Shown: in pieces, positions 50,701 to 61,720 of the stretch
How positions within the stretch are numbered: the stretch's first letter is position 1
Layout of the letters: every line of letters begins with the position of its first letter
Assembly: GCA_905221605.1 (NCBI GenBank)
Contig: CAJNDS010000018.1
Location: forward strand, 1-64,000
Direction: 5' to 3'
DNA length: 64,000 nucleotides
Source: Symbiodinium natans
Taxonomy: Eukaryota; Sar; Dinophyceae; Suessiales; Symbiodiniaceae
Program-made: the position numbers and the translations under genes
Notes under the pieces: model-generated
The model's database searches: none
What the model was told of the DNA's origin: nothing
What the model saw: the letters and a program-made list of their open reading frames with translations, nothing else

Positions 50701-53700
50701 TTGGGGTTTAGAGGTTCCAAAGGTTCAGGAGTTTTGGGTGTGGTGGATTAGGGTTTGGGTCCGTGAGCCCGAAGCCACTGAACCTCAATCTCCAGACCGT
50801 GAACCTTCCAGACCCCTCGCCCCAAAACCCAAAACCTAACCCTAAACCCTAAACCCCAAACCCTAAACCCTAAACCCCAAACCCCAAACCCTAAACCCCA
50901 AACCCTAAACCCCAAACCCTAAACTCTAAACCCCTCTGCCGCTCCCTTAATTGACCCTGTGCCTCAAGGAACCAGCACTTCTTCAGCCCGAAGCAGAACC
51001 AGATGCTGCTGGGCTGGCTCAAGGCCTACGGTGTTTTGGGGTTTAGGGTTTAGGGTTTAGGGCTTAGGGTTTAGGGTTTAGGGTTTAGAGCAAGCTTTCA
51101 GACGTCTACGGTGTTTAGGGCGGTGATGACCGGCGGCTGTTGTTCAGAGTGTTGGGGCAACTTGGGTTTTACACGATGGCCTAGACCCCAAACCCTGAAC
51201 CCTAATCCCCAAACCCCAAGTCCCAAACCCTAAACCCTAAACCCTAGACCCTAGACCTTATTCCCTGAGCCTCAGACCCTAAACCCCAAACCCTACACAC
51301 TAGACCCTAAACCCTATACCCCCAAACCCTAAACCCTAAACCCTAAACCCTAAACCCTAAACCCCGAACCCTAAACCCTAAACCCCAAACCCCAAACCCT
51401 AAACCCCAAACTCTAAACCCTAAACCCTAAACCCTAAACCCTTCCCCCCAAAAAGCCAGGAGGCCCTGAGTCCGGAGGGTGCCGGCGACAAGGCCTCGGC
51501 CCAGTCCAAGGCACCGAAAAGGGTTCAGGGTTTAGGGTTCAGGGTTTAGGGTTTAGGGGTTTAGGGTTCAGGGGTTTAGGATTTAGGGGTTTAGGGTTTA
51601 GGGTTTAGGGTTTAGGGGTTTAGGGTTCAGGGGTTTAGGATTTTAGGGGTTTAGGGTTTAGGGTTTGGGGGTTTAGGGTTTAGGGGTTTAGGGTTCAGGG
51701 GTTTAAGGTTCAGGGGTTTAGGATTTAGGGGTTTAGGGTTTAGGGTTTGGGGGTTTAGGGTTTAGGGTTTAGGGTTTAGGGTTTCAGGGTTTAGAATTTA
51801 GCGGTTCGGGGTTTAGGTTTTAGGGGTTTAGGGTTAAGGGTTTCAGGGTTTCAGGGTTTCAGGGTTTCAGGGTTTCAGGGTTTCAGGGTTTCAGGGTTTC
51901 AGGGTTTCAGGGTTTAGGGTTGCAGGGTTTAGGGTTTGGGGTTCAGTTTAGTGTTAAGGGTTCCCAGGTTGTTGTCATTTTTAAATTCTTTTGTTTGGGT
52001 TACTTGTTTTGGGGATATTTTGGTGGGATTTTTCTGTGTGGTCATTTTTTGGCATGCTTTTTGTTTTTGGCTTTTGGGTTTCGAGTTTAGCTAGGGTTTT
52101 GGGGGTTTTGGGGTTTCGGGGTTTGCTGCGGTTTACGGGCATCGGTAGGGTTTGCGGAAAGAGGGGGCATAGGGTTAATAGGAGGTTACTAGAGTTTAGG
52201 GGTGCTGGGGGAATTTTGGGGCTTGAGGGGTTTGTGGGGTGTTTAGGCTGTATAGGGGGTGTTGAAGTTGGGTCGGGAGAGTTTTGGTTTAGAGTAGTTG
52301 CGTGGTCCCTTAACATGGTCCCCCTTCTTAAAGGGGGTTTCTGAATTGAGGGCCCTTGGGTTTGGGGTCCCCTTTTAACAGGGCCCATCGTAAGGGACAA
52401 TGAAACTACAGTACCCTAAGATGTGGGTTTCGGCTTAGGGGGCTTGGGGATTTTGGGTTTAGAGGCTTGAAAATGTTTGTCTCCGTGGTTCCAGAGTCCT
52501 AGACCGCAAGCCCTAGACCGCACACCAGGCCTAAACTCACGCTAATCCCTAAACCCTAAGCCCTAAGCCCTAAACCCTAAAACTTCAACCCTAAATCCTA
52601 AATCCTAAATCTTAAACCCGCCCGAAACCTTAAACCCAAAGACCCAAAGACGCGAAGACGCCTAATTCCCCAACCCTCAACCCCTGAACGCCCACACCCT
52701 TGCCAAAGGGCTTTGTACTGTATGGGCTTTAGGCTTTAGGGTTTAGGGTCTCTTAAGGAATCTTCTTTCACATCACCACACCGGCCTGTGTCTTTCTGAA
52801 AAAGCAGCAGGGTTGCTCGTAGGACTCTGAACCCTAGACCCTTAAGTCATAAATCTAGTTTCAGTACTTTCGGCTGACCCTAAACCCTAAACCCTAAACC
52901 CTAAACCCTAAACCCTAAACCCTAAACCCTAAACCCTAATCCCTAAACGTTTTTTTCCATGTGTAGTGGTCACTGGCATGGGGTATGCGGCTGCAAGGTG
53001 GCCATGGCTTAGTTCCCTGGAAGGATTGTTCCACTGGCCCACTCTGGGAACGCCAAGATCCTGTTACCCCTATATAAACCCTAAACCCTAAACCCTAAAC
53101 CCTAAACCCTAAACCCTAAACCCTAAACCCTAAACCCTGTTACAGGATCATGTTGCTAGCGCGACTCACTGCGCGAACTTTCGGGGGATCGCGAGGCGAG
53201 GTCTTCTGGTCAGCGATGCTTACTCGGGCATGGGCACTGGAAGCACAACGCGGCACGTACAGTTCAAGGCGATGACGACACTTGTGCCTGTTGCCGGTGC
53301 CAGTGATGGTAGCCTTGTTTTTTTGGTTTTTTTAGGGGGAGTTCAAGGTAAGCCCCGAAGCCCGTGCAACCTGAGCTCCAAGAACCGATTTTTAGTAGAG
53401 GCCCCCTGCCTCAGCCCTAGCCCTGAACCCTAAACTCTAAACCCTGCACCCAACCGCCCTATTGGCACGCATCTCACTTTCATTTTGCGAACCCAACCCT
53501 CAGCCCCTCAAACCTAAACTCCTGCGTCTCCTAGACCCTAAACCCTAGCCCTAAACCCTAAACCCTGAACCCCAAACCCTAGCCCTAAACCCTAAATCCT
53601 GAACCCTTAAGTCTTTCAAGGATGCTCGCACCTCCCCAGGCCGAGCAGAAGGCGCTGGCGAAGCTCCAGGAACAGAACCGTCTGCTGCAGGAGGCAAGGT

Positions 53701-56700
53701 TTAGGGTTTAGGGTTTAGGGTTTAGGGTTTAGGATTTAGGGTTTAGGGTTTAGGGTTTAGGTGCAGGGGGTTTAGGGTTTTAAGGGTAACCGAGAACGCC
53801 CCTGAGCCTCAACAGCTCGACTTTGAACCCCAAACCCCAAATTCGAAAACTCCTGAGAAGCTAGCTTAAAGCAAAGGCCTAAACATAAAAAATGCCCTAA
53901 ACCTTTCGAAATCCCCTAACTTCACAAGAAGCCCTCGACCTTAAAACGGCCCCTAAGCCCTAAACCCTACCCTAAAACCCTAAACCTCAACAACTCTTAG
54001 CCCTAGGCCCCCAAAACCCCAAGACCCCAAGCCCCCCAAAGCCCCAAACCGACCTCCTTTCAAGAGATTTTCGGGGCTCGGGCTTGCGGCTTCTTGGCCG
54101 TATAAACCCTAAACCCTCAACCGTAAACGAGAGAACCCTAAGGCCTAACCTGCAGCTTCCCCCCGTCCCATTGGTAGGGGCATCTGCAGTTAGGGTTGAG
54201 GTTTTTGTTGTTTTGTTCTTATTTGCATAGGGTGCGGAAGTCTGCCCCAAACCGAACAATCTGCCCTCAGACTCAACCCTTCAACCCTAAACCCTGAAGC
54301 CCCTAAACCCTAAACCCCTAAACCGCAAAACCTTGAGCCCCTCTAAGCCCCAAACCCCTGAACCCTCAACCCCCAATCCCTGAACCCAGAAACTCTATTG
54401 TAAACCCGAAGCTTTCTCAGAGCCGCAGAGGAAATGGCGAAGCTGAAAGAGCTGGGGGCCGCTCCCGCCTCGGGTTGCCTTCTTGGGGTTTAGGGTTTAG
54501 GGTTTAGGGTTTAGGATTTAGGGTTTAGGGTTTAGGGTTAGGGTTTAGGGTTTAGGGTTTAGGGTTTAGGGTTTAGGGTTTAGGGTTTAGGGTTTAGGGC
54601 GTATTCTCGCAAAAAAGGGAGCCCCGGGGTTCAGGATTTGGGGGTTCTATATATATAGGAAGGGTGCTGTATGTCTTGGGGCTTAAGGGTTTGTAGAGTG
54701 AAGAATATAGTCGCTTAAAACCTCAGCAAATTTGACGTTGAGTTATTGAGGTTTAGGGGTTTTGGGTTTAGGGCTTCGGGGATAGTATGCTTCAGGGTTA
54801 AGGGTGTTACAGCTAAAAAAGTAGAATGTTGTAGAGGAGCTTCGAGAATCATACACTAAGTTGCCGTGAAAAGGGTACGATCTGGTTTACGGGTTAGGGT
54901 TTGAAAGTAAAACAACATAGTATCCTTATGATCGTTTAGGGATATTCAGGGCTTAGGGCCTACTTCTTTGTCACTGCTACTTTTCAAACCTAAGCCCTAG
55001 TTCCGAAACCTTCTTCTTGCTAATACCTCTTTTGGCATTATCATGTGCTGGTCATTCTCATCATTGTCATGCCATTTTTTGCTTTCGCCAGCCGGGAGGG
55101 TTGGAGGTTGGGAGTGGATCCTAAGCCCTCAAGCCCAAATCGCAACCTACCCCAACCCTCAAACCTCGACCCCTCTAAGCCAGGTTTAGGGCTTAGCTAG
55201 GGCTTAGGGTTTAGGGCCTTTCGGGTGTTAGGGCTTCAGGGATTCTGAGTCTCCTAAACCCTAAACCCGAAACCTTATGCCCTAGACTTACCCTAAACCC
55301 TAAACCCTAAACCCCAAACCCTAAACCCTAAATCCTATTTCCCCCAGGTTACTGGACAACCAAGTAACTTGCCCAGGCCATCCAGACCATGCGGACGATC
55401 CAGCTTCCCGAGGTGGCTCAGGGTTTAGGGTTTAGGGTTTAGGGTTTAGGATTTGGGGTTTAGGGTTTAGGGTTGAGGGTTTAGGGTTTAGGGCTTAGGG
55501 TTTGGGTTTTGGGTTTAGTATCGGAAGCTTTGGGGCTTGGGTGTACACTCCCTGCCCGTCTGCACCTCATTAGCCCTAAAAGCCAGAGTTTGGGGTTTAG
55601 GGTTTGAGAGTCCCCTAAACCCTCAACCCTAACCCTGGACCCTAAACCCTAAACCCCAAACCCCAAACCCTAAACCCTAAACCCTAAAGCCTAAACCCTA
55701 AACCCTAAACCCTAAACCCCGATAAGCGCAGCCCCCAAAAAGAATCGGACGTAACGGGACCCGAGCCACGAATCCCTGCTTTCACAGCTTCAACATCCTT
55801 TTCGAATCCCGTCATCATGAGGACAGGGTTTAGGGTTTAGGGTTTAGGGTTTAGGGTTTAGGGTTTAGGGTTTAGGGTTTAGGGTTCAGGGTTCAGGGTT
55901 CAGGGTTCAGGGGGCACTAGGACCCAGAGTAGGCCCTTATTCCCTTTTGTTAGGGTTGAGGTTCCCTTCTACGCGCCCTTAAACCCAAAAGGGCACCCTT
56001 GTTATTCCTAGGTTACTCTTGGGTCTAGGTAGAGGAGGGCTTGGGGTCAAGTGCTTGGTGTTGGGTTCGGTGTTCAGGGTTTGGGGGTGTAAGGATTCCC
56101 GAAACAAGGCCAGAGAAGTTCATATTACCCAAACAAGCCCCGCATCAGTCTATACTGAGGGAATATGGCCCCACCCCCCCCTCCAACCTCAAACTCTAAT
56201 CTCTAAAGCCTCATCCAAAGCCTAAGACCTAAACCCCAAACCCCAAACCCCAAACCCTAAACCCTAAACCCTAAACCCTAAACCCTAAACCCTAAACCCT
56301 AAACCCTAAACCCTCAACCTTGTAGATACCGTGGCAGGCCGCGGGAGGCGACCTCGGCAGAATTTGGCTGCTCCAGCTTCGGGGTGACCCTTAAAACGGA
56401 AACCCTTTCCTTAAGGGAGGGTTTAGGGTTTGGTTCGGGTTTTTGGGTTTATGGTTGAGGGTTCAGAGGGGGCAGGTACCTGAAGACCTTATTGAGAGGA
56501 TCTACATTCCCAAGGGTTCCCCTAATCCTATCTCGTAGCTTTAGGGTTGAGGCTTTGGGGCATAGGTGAACTATGGGCCCTGAATGTGGGTCGCTTTTAT
56601 CCTATCCTTATATACGCCATACATAGTAAGGGCCCATACTTCGGATCCCTACAAGCCATTAAGGACTGTTAGTATCAGGGGGACGTGCCAAACCTGAACC

Positions 56701-59700
56701 CATTTGTTTCAAGGTTGAGGGTTTTATTGTATTTCAATCCTGAATAACCCTAGAATTGTTTCAGGGTTAGGGCTTTAGTTTTTTTCAAGCCTGAACCCTA
56801 AACCCTAAACCCTAAAACCTAAACCCTAAACCTAAACCCTAAACCCTGTTCTCGTGCCTGTCCCCACGACCCGACCGCAGGAACCGTTGGACACCGCACG
56901 CGCTTTGCGTTTTCTTGACTACCCCAGACCCTAAACCCTAAACCCTACACTCTAAACCCTAAACCCCTGTAGAGTTTGTACCGGGTTCAGGGTTCAGGGT
57001 GCTCAAGCTGGCGCCCGATCCCAAGCTGGTGTGTAGCCTTCGATGCCAGGCAAAGGCAAGCGTGGTGGTGGCAAGGCGTGCAATTTTTCGGATTTGGGGT
57101 TAATTGAGTGGCCTGCTTCATTCCTTCAAACCCTAAACCTAAAACCCTAAATCCTAAACCCTAAACCTTAAACCCTAACCCCTAAACCCCAATTGCGAGG
57201 TTCCCGGCCGTTTGGTGCTGAAGTCTCCCAGCTCAGATGGATGTGGGGACGTCATCCCTATGTGGCCCCCGAAAAAGGCGTATGGTTCATGTACCTTGAC
57301 AGGAAGTAGAGTTTGGGATGTTCCCCCTTATGCTAACAGTCCTTCATGGGGGGGCACGAAAACTGGTGGTATAAGTCATTTAGTCCCCAGGGTAGGACTT
57401 CCATTGTGTTGGGTGCCCCTTCTCAACCCACCCCTAAAACCCTAAACCCTAAACCCTACACCCGAAACCCGAAACCCTAAACCCTAAACCCTAAACCCTA
57501 CACCCGAAACCCTAAACCCTAAACCCTGAGCCCTAAACCCTAAACCCTAGCCGTAACCCTAAACGGGTACTGTCAGGTTACTCTGGGACCTAGTGGGGGT
57601 GACATTTCGAGTCCCTAGTGTTCGAAAGCCGGGGGGGGGTTGGTTTAGGGTTTGAGTGTGTTCGGCTTTGGGGTTTAGGGCTTGAGGGGGGGTCTTAAGC
57701 CTAAACTCTGAACCTACACTCTGAGCCTGAACCCTCTAAACCACTAAGCCACTCCTGACACCACTAAACCCCTTTAAACCCCTTTAAACCTCTTTAAGCC
57801 CCTTTAAACCCCTTTAAACCCCTTCAAACCCCTTAAAACCCCTTTAAACCCTTTAAACCCCTTTAAACCCCTTTTAAACCCCCGTTAAGCCCCTTTAAAC
57901 CCCAAAACCCCTAAACCTTAAACCCTAAACCCTGTTTTAGGTGTGTTGGGATTGACCCCGGGTAGGGCGATGCCAAAGCCAAAGACAAGGAGAAGGAGAC
58001 GAAGGCGGTCTTCTGGGTGCAGGGTTTAGGGTTTAGGGTTTAGGGTTTAGGTAAACAGAAGCCTGAAACCCAAAACCCTAAACCCTAAGCCCCAAACCAG
58101 CCCTCCAAGCTTCAGTCTCCGGATTCATATTTTCATGGTCTACCTTGAATCTTCTATTTGCTGCTTGCTATGCTTTTTCCAGCCCGTCTTTTTCATTCAG
58201 GGTTCAGGGTTTTTCGTTTAGGGCTTAGGGTTCAGGGTTGTATTGGAAAGTTGTTACAAAGATAGCGCCTGCGGGAGCGGACAGAGCTGAACACGATCTG
58301 AATGCAGTGCAAACATCTTACGTCAGCCTGTGAACTCACTAATCTCTGCTAGAGCACGAGGGCGTTAGAGGCGTACTAGTGCAATCAGAATCCCATTGCG
58401 ATCCACACGTATTCATATACACCCCTCTTAGTTCAACCTCAGTTTACCCCTTCGCTGCCCTCGAATGTGAGCCCTACACCCTAAACCCTGAACCCTGAAC
58501 CCAGGGGTGTCTTCGTTTTTGTTGGTTGAGGGTTAAAACTGCTTAGGGTTTCGGGTTTAAAAGCTTAGCCTTTGACCTTAAAGTGTACGTTTAAGGTTTT
58601 TAAGGTTTCTTTAACCTTAAATGAAAGCGTATGTAGAGTGCAGGCCCCAAGCCCTGAAACTAAACAACCAGGCCCCAAGCCTGAACCTTAAACCTCGAAC
58701 CCTAAGCCCTAAGATCACCCAACGTAAACCTCCAAATGTCCTATACCCCCTGAGCCCTAAAACCCTAAACCCCAAACCCGAAACCCTAAACCCTAGACCC
58801 TGAACCCTAAACGGCCCTCACTCCCCAAACCCCAATCCCTGACACCCTGTGGCCCTAAAGCGGAAAACTAAGAAGCCTTAAAACACCAGATCAACCCACG
58901 TAGAACACCTCACAGAACCACCCTAAACTCTGAACCCTAAACCCTAAACCCAAAACCCTAAACCCTAAACCCTAAACCCTAAACCCTAAACCCTAAACCC
59001 TAAACCCTAAGCCCTAAACCCCAAGCCCTCAACCCTAAACCCGAAACCCTCAATCCCAAACCCTTTTAAAAGCCGAAGCAGCCCGAATATGTAGATACAC
59101 CCGTTTAAACGCAAAGCAGCCTTAAGCCCTGAAGGAAAAACTAAACAGACGCACATTAAAACAAAACCCTGGGGCCCTAGACCCTAGACCCTACTCTAGA
59201 CTCTAGACCCTAAACCCTAAACCTTAAACCCTAAACCCTAAACCCTAAACCCTAAACCCTAAACCCTAAACCCTAAACCCTAAACCCTAAACCCTAAACC
59301 CTAAACCCTAAACCCTAAAACCCTAAACCCTAAAACCCCTAAACCCCTAAATCCCAAACCCTAGCACCCCTCTATACCCCTCCCTCCCAGATCCCTTAAG
59401 TCAGGATTATGCCCTACTTTATACTAAGGATTCTTCCTATGAACAAGGGAAGATGCCCTACTTTGTACTAAGGATCCGTATTATGCTTGATTGAGGAACA
59501 TACCCTACTTTATACCAAGGATCCTGATTTATGAATAAGGGTACATTCCTTACCCTAAACCCTAAACCCTAAATCCGAAACCCTAAACCCTAAACCCTAA
59601 ACCCTAAACCCTCAACCCAAAACCCTAAACCCTAAACCCTAAACCCTAAACCCTAAACCCTAAACCCTAAACCCTAAACCCTTTTTGGAAGATCTGGGCT

Positions 59701-61203
59701 CCGCAGGGCGACGTGCCGGAGGCGCCAGCTGCGGACCCGGCGCGGGGCCGACGGAGGGGTTTTTGGGAGTGTTTACGGGGTCTTAGTTGGGGTCCAGGGT
59801 TGAGGGTTTAGGGTTTGGTGTTTAGGGTTTAGGGTTGAGGGTTTAGGGTTTGGTGTTTAGGGTTTGGGGTTTAGGGTTTAGGGTTTGGGGTTTAGGGGTT
59901 TATGGGCTTAGGGGTTTCGGGTTTTTGTTTTGTTGACCCAGAACATTGTCACAAGACCACCCTACTTGGAGGTTCATGGAACGTATTAACCAATTATAAC
60001 TGTACTTGTAGGGTTTAGGGAAAAGGGTTTAGGGTACTTACAACTGTACTTATAACCGTATTAGGGCACTTAACGGGCTTAACAGTGGGTGATAAGACAG
60101 TTGTAAATGGTTAACTTCGGCTCGCCGTTAATTTCCCAAGCCCACAGGCTTAAGGGTTTATGGTTTAGGTTACGGTTGAGGGCTTTGGGTTTTAGGGTTT
60201 AGGGTTTAGGCATAGGGCTAGGGTTTAGGGTTTAGGGTTTAGGGTTTAGGGTTTAGGGTTTAGGGTTTAGGGTTGAGGGTTGAGGGTTGAGGGTTGAGGG
60301 TTTAGTCAGGATTAAGGGTTTAGGGTTCCATGTACCTTGCTAGTATCTACTTGAGCCCAAAAACCCCATGTCGGCGATCAACAGGGGTTTAGGGTTGAGG
60401 GCACAGGTTTTTACAGTGGTTAGGGCGTTAGGGCTTAAGGTTTAGGGTTTAGGGTTTAGGGTTTAGGGTTTAGGGCAGATACAGCAAGTGTTGACTTTCT
60501 GGAAGGCCCTAAGCCTCATGCCTAAAAGCTAAGCCTCCCAACTCTTCTGATGCAGCCAACACCTAGGGGGTTTTGGGGTTTAGGGTCTTGGGCTTAAGTG
60601 CTTAGTTTGGGGCTTGAGGGCTAGGGGTCCTAGCCCTAAACCCTAAACCCTAAACCCTAAACCCTAAACCCTAAACCCTAAACCCTAAACCCCAAACCCC
60701 AAACCCCAAACCCCAAACCCTAAACCCTAGAACCCTAAACCCTAAACCCTAAACCCTAAACCCCTCGGGGGTTTACGAACTGAGGCCAAGAAGGAGCTCA
60801 AAGCGCAGGTCAACGCCGCGGGTCGGGCCCGGGCCTTGTTTGGGGTTTGATGAGGGTTTGGGGTTTAGGGTTTAGGGTTTAGGGTTTAGGGTTTAGGGTT
60901 TAGGGATGTAGGGTGTAGGGTTTTTGCCGGTTGCAGGTTTTGTTTGTTTGCTCGGTCGTAGGATCGTCTAAGGAGTTCTGCTTTGTGGATTTTGGGGGGC
61001 GTTTTGGGCGTCGGACTCAGAATAGTTTGGGATGGGACGTTGTGCACAGTGGAGGGTGCTTCCGTTAAATCCTAAACCCCTAAACCCTAGACACCCCAAA
61101 CCCCAAGTTTCGTAAGGGGTCGCCGTTTGAAGGGCCCATGAATACCGAGGCGCTGGCGAAGAAGAAGCGCGAGGTCATAGACAAGTATGGGGTGGAGGCC
61201 TAA
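47388..61203 (+). CDS. Split gene (or genes) with telomere-repeat introns, from first recognised island to TAA
   Basis: At least fourteen GC-rich islands, all on the plus strand, lie between telomere-type arrays. Typically each is preceded by AG after CCCTAAA repeats and followed by GT before TTTAGGG repeats. Phase joins work with GT-AG boundaries for 47,388 to 48,511 to 49,555 to 50,192, for 51,460 to 53,640 to 54,421, for 57,966 to 59,707, and for 60,785 to 61,117. Other joins do not, so microexons or non-canonical boundaries are likely. The predicted protein has coiled-coil segments (AEQKALAKLQEQNRLLQEA) and a basic C-terminus (EALAKKKREVIDKYGVEA). I do not recognise the family, and more than one gene may be involved. 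Confidence 0.6.
47501..47756. repeat. G-rich then C-rich telomeric inverted array
   Basis: TTTAGGG/TTTGGGG variants to about 47,657, then ten homogeneous CCCTCAA units ending in CGCAG. A compact example of the head-to-head arrangement. Confidence 0.85.
48511..48599 (+). CDS. Exon-like island C
   Basis: Acceptor TTAG at 48,507-48,510 (or CCTGAG ending 48,528, same phase). Encodes PKATFNVPEEESIDKMAGK and ends CAAGG before the donor GTTAAGGG. The upstream flank is G-rich here, an exception to the rule. Confidence 0.6.
49555..49602 (+). CDS. Exon-like island D
   Basis: Flanked by CCCAG and GTGGAG. Encodes LFSAVEKTVAAYGAG in phase with islands C and E. Confidence 0.65.
50192..50263 (+). CDS. Exon-like island E
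   Basis: Acceptor AAAGCAG. Encodes YDRDDNNFYYDYVALLG then TMQRGAP. The donor is probably GTTCAC at 50,264; read further in frame it meets TGA. Confidence 0.65.
50976..51030 (+). CDS. Exon-like island G
   Basis: Acceptor AACCAG, donor GTGTTTTGGGG. Encodes HFFSPKQNQMLLGWLKAY with nearly every codon ending in G or C. Confidence 0.6.
51460..51522 (+). CDS. Exon-like island H
   Basis: Acceptor AAGCCAG, donor GTTCAGGG. 21 codons (EALSPEGAGDKASAQSKAPKR), phase 0 to 0, which joins to the island at 53,640. Confidence 0.6.
51835..51912. repeat. Homogenised octamer TTTCAGGG array
   Basis: About nine consecutive TTTCAGGG units, an 8-bp variant of the telomere unit. Confidence 0.9.
52000..52440. other. 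Unique T/G-rich island
   Basis: A rare non-repetitive stretch inside the telomeric region. It has an open minus-strand frame, but the composition is biased and no domain is seen. Confidence 0.4.
53060..53143. repeat. Telomeric array bounded by an 8-bp direct repeat
   Basis: CCTGTTAC at 53,060-53,067 and 53,136-53,143 flanks about nine CCCTAAA units. GATCCTG (53,057-53,063) and CAGGATC (53,143-53,149) also form an inverted pair at the borders. Confidence 0.75.
53146..53308 (+). CDS. Possible exon with GMGTGS motif
   Basis: Starts after GTTACAG and is open as DHVASATHCANFRG, then LLVSDAYSGMGTGSTTRHV. The glycine-rich segment faintly recalls an S-adenosylmethionine loop (SxGxG). Possible donors are at 53,309 and 53,348 (GTAAGC). 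Another frame is also open, so this is uncertain. Confidence 0.3.
53640..53698 (+). CDS. Exon-like island, coiled coil part 1
   Basis: Acceptor CCCCAG, donor GTTTAGGG. Encodes AEQKALAKLQEQNRLLQEA, ending with AG that is completed by the next island. Confidence 0.7.
53699..54420 (+). other. Model intron of telomeric repeats
   Basis: 722 bases. It starts as eight to nine GTTTAGGG units, contains unique sequence, then turns to CCCTAAA-type text and ends TTTCTCAG. Splicing it out joins two coiled-coil exons in phase. Confidence 0.7.
54421..54473 (+). CDS. Exon-like island, coiled coil part 2
   Basis: Continues the previous island in phase (A completing AGA), encoding AAEEMAKLKELGAAPAS before the donor GTTGCC. 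Confidence 0.7.
55377..55422 (+). CDS. Exon-like island AIQTM
   Basis: Acceptor TTGCCCAG, donor GTTTAGGG. Encodes AIQTMRTIQLPEVAQ. Phase does not match the previous island with GT-AG, so an exon may be missing between them. Confidence 0.55.
55788..55827 (+). CDS. Short exon-like island
   Basis: Acceptor TTTCACAG, donor GTTTAGGG, 40 bases. More than one frame is open; FNILFESRHHED is the most natural reading. Confidence 0.4.
56326..56383 (+). CDS. Exon-like island after TTGTAG
   Basis: CCCTAAA and CCCTCAACC then TTGTAG precede it and GTGACC follows. All three frames are open over 58 bases, so the protein is undecided. Confidence 0.45.
57740..57905. repeat. CCCCTTTAAA tandem array
   Basis: About a dozen units of AACCCCTTTAA (10-12 bp), a derivative distinct from CCCTAAA. 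Confidence 0.85.
57966..58016 (+). CDS. Exon-like island, Lys/Glu-rich
   Basis: Acceptor GGGTAG, donor GTGCAGGGTTTAGGG. 17 codons, GDAKAKDKEKETKAVFW, phase 0 to 0, joining the island at 59,707. Confidence 0.65.
59707..59758 (+). CDS. Exon-like island GDVPEAP
   Basis: Acceptor CTCCGCAG after CCCTAAA repeats, donor GTTTTTGGG. Encodes GDVPEAPAADPARGRR. Confidence 0.6.
59967..60115. mobile_element. Second MITE-like copy, interrupted by a telomeric array
   Basis: TGGAGGTTCATGG (59,967-59,979) begins sequence similar to the reverse complement of 45,739-45,849, through ATAACTGTACTTG and AGGGCACTTA. A TTTAGGG block at about 60,009-60,034 splits it. Confidence 0.6.
60785..60844 (+). CDS. Exon-like island AKKEL
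   Basis: Preceded by AACTGAG, followed by GTTTGATGAGGG. 20 codons, AKKELKAQVNAAGRARALFG, phase 0, joining the terminal island. Confidence 0.65.
61117..61203 (+). CDS. Terminal exon-like island with stop
   Basis: Acceptor TTTCGTAAG after CCCTAAA-type repeats. Encodes GSPFEGPMNTEALAKKK, then REVIDKYGVEA and TAA. After the stop the flank is C-rich rather than G-rich, as expected if no donor follows. Confidence 0.7.
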   Translation, partial: GSPFEGPMNTEALAKKKREVIDKYGVEA

Positions 61204-61319
61204 TCCCTAAACCCTAAACCCTGAACCCTAAACCCTGAACCCTAAACCCTAAACCCTGAGCCCCTAAGCCCTAAACCCTAAACCCCAAGCCCAAAACCCC
61301 AACCCCTAAACCTGGTTCA

Positions 61320-61720
61320 GGGTTTAAGTTGTGAGAAGACACCGCTTGCTTGTAATCTCCATAGGGGGCCTACCAAAACAGGGGCCCTGAAGCGTAGGTC
61401 ATGAGGACCACTTTAAGCAAACCCCCTAAGCCCCCCTATATGAAATAGGGTTTACATTTCTGTTATTGGTGAGTGTATACAGGGTTCCTTATAATGTTGG
61501 TGAGTGTATATATTGGGTGTCCTTTTGGGGACACTAGCAATCGTTGTGTCAGTCCTGTGAACTCAGTTTCAAAACTCAGTTATGATGCTGTCGTTTATTT
61601 GTGTAAGTGGTGGAAAGCTGTTCTTTCCACGTGGGGATGGTTGTTGATCATTGGCAAAGGGCAAGCATTTTGTTCTGCCTTGTGATGTCACTGCTCGGGA
61701 CGGTTTCTGTAAAGCATGGG
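61320..61720. other. Unique spacer after the split gene
   Basis: Mixed unique sequence without telomeric units. It has a 70-codon plus-strand frame of no recognisable character. Possibly 3' untranslated or intergenic. Confidence 0.4.

Noticed and set aside
56870-57080. Exons encoding EPLDTARALRFLDYP and VLKLAPDPKL
   Set aside because: Coding-like, but the flanks lack a clear donor (first) or give ambiguous boundaries (second).
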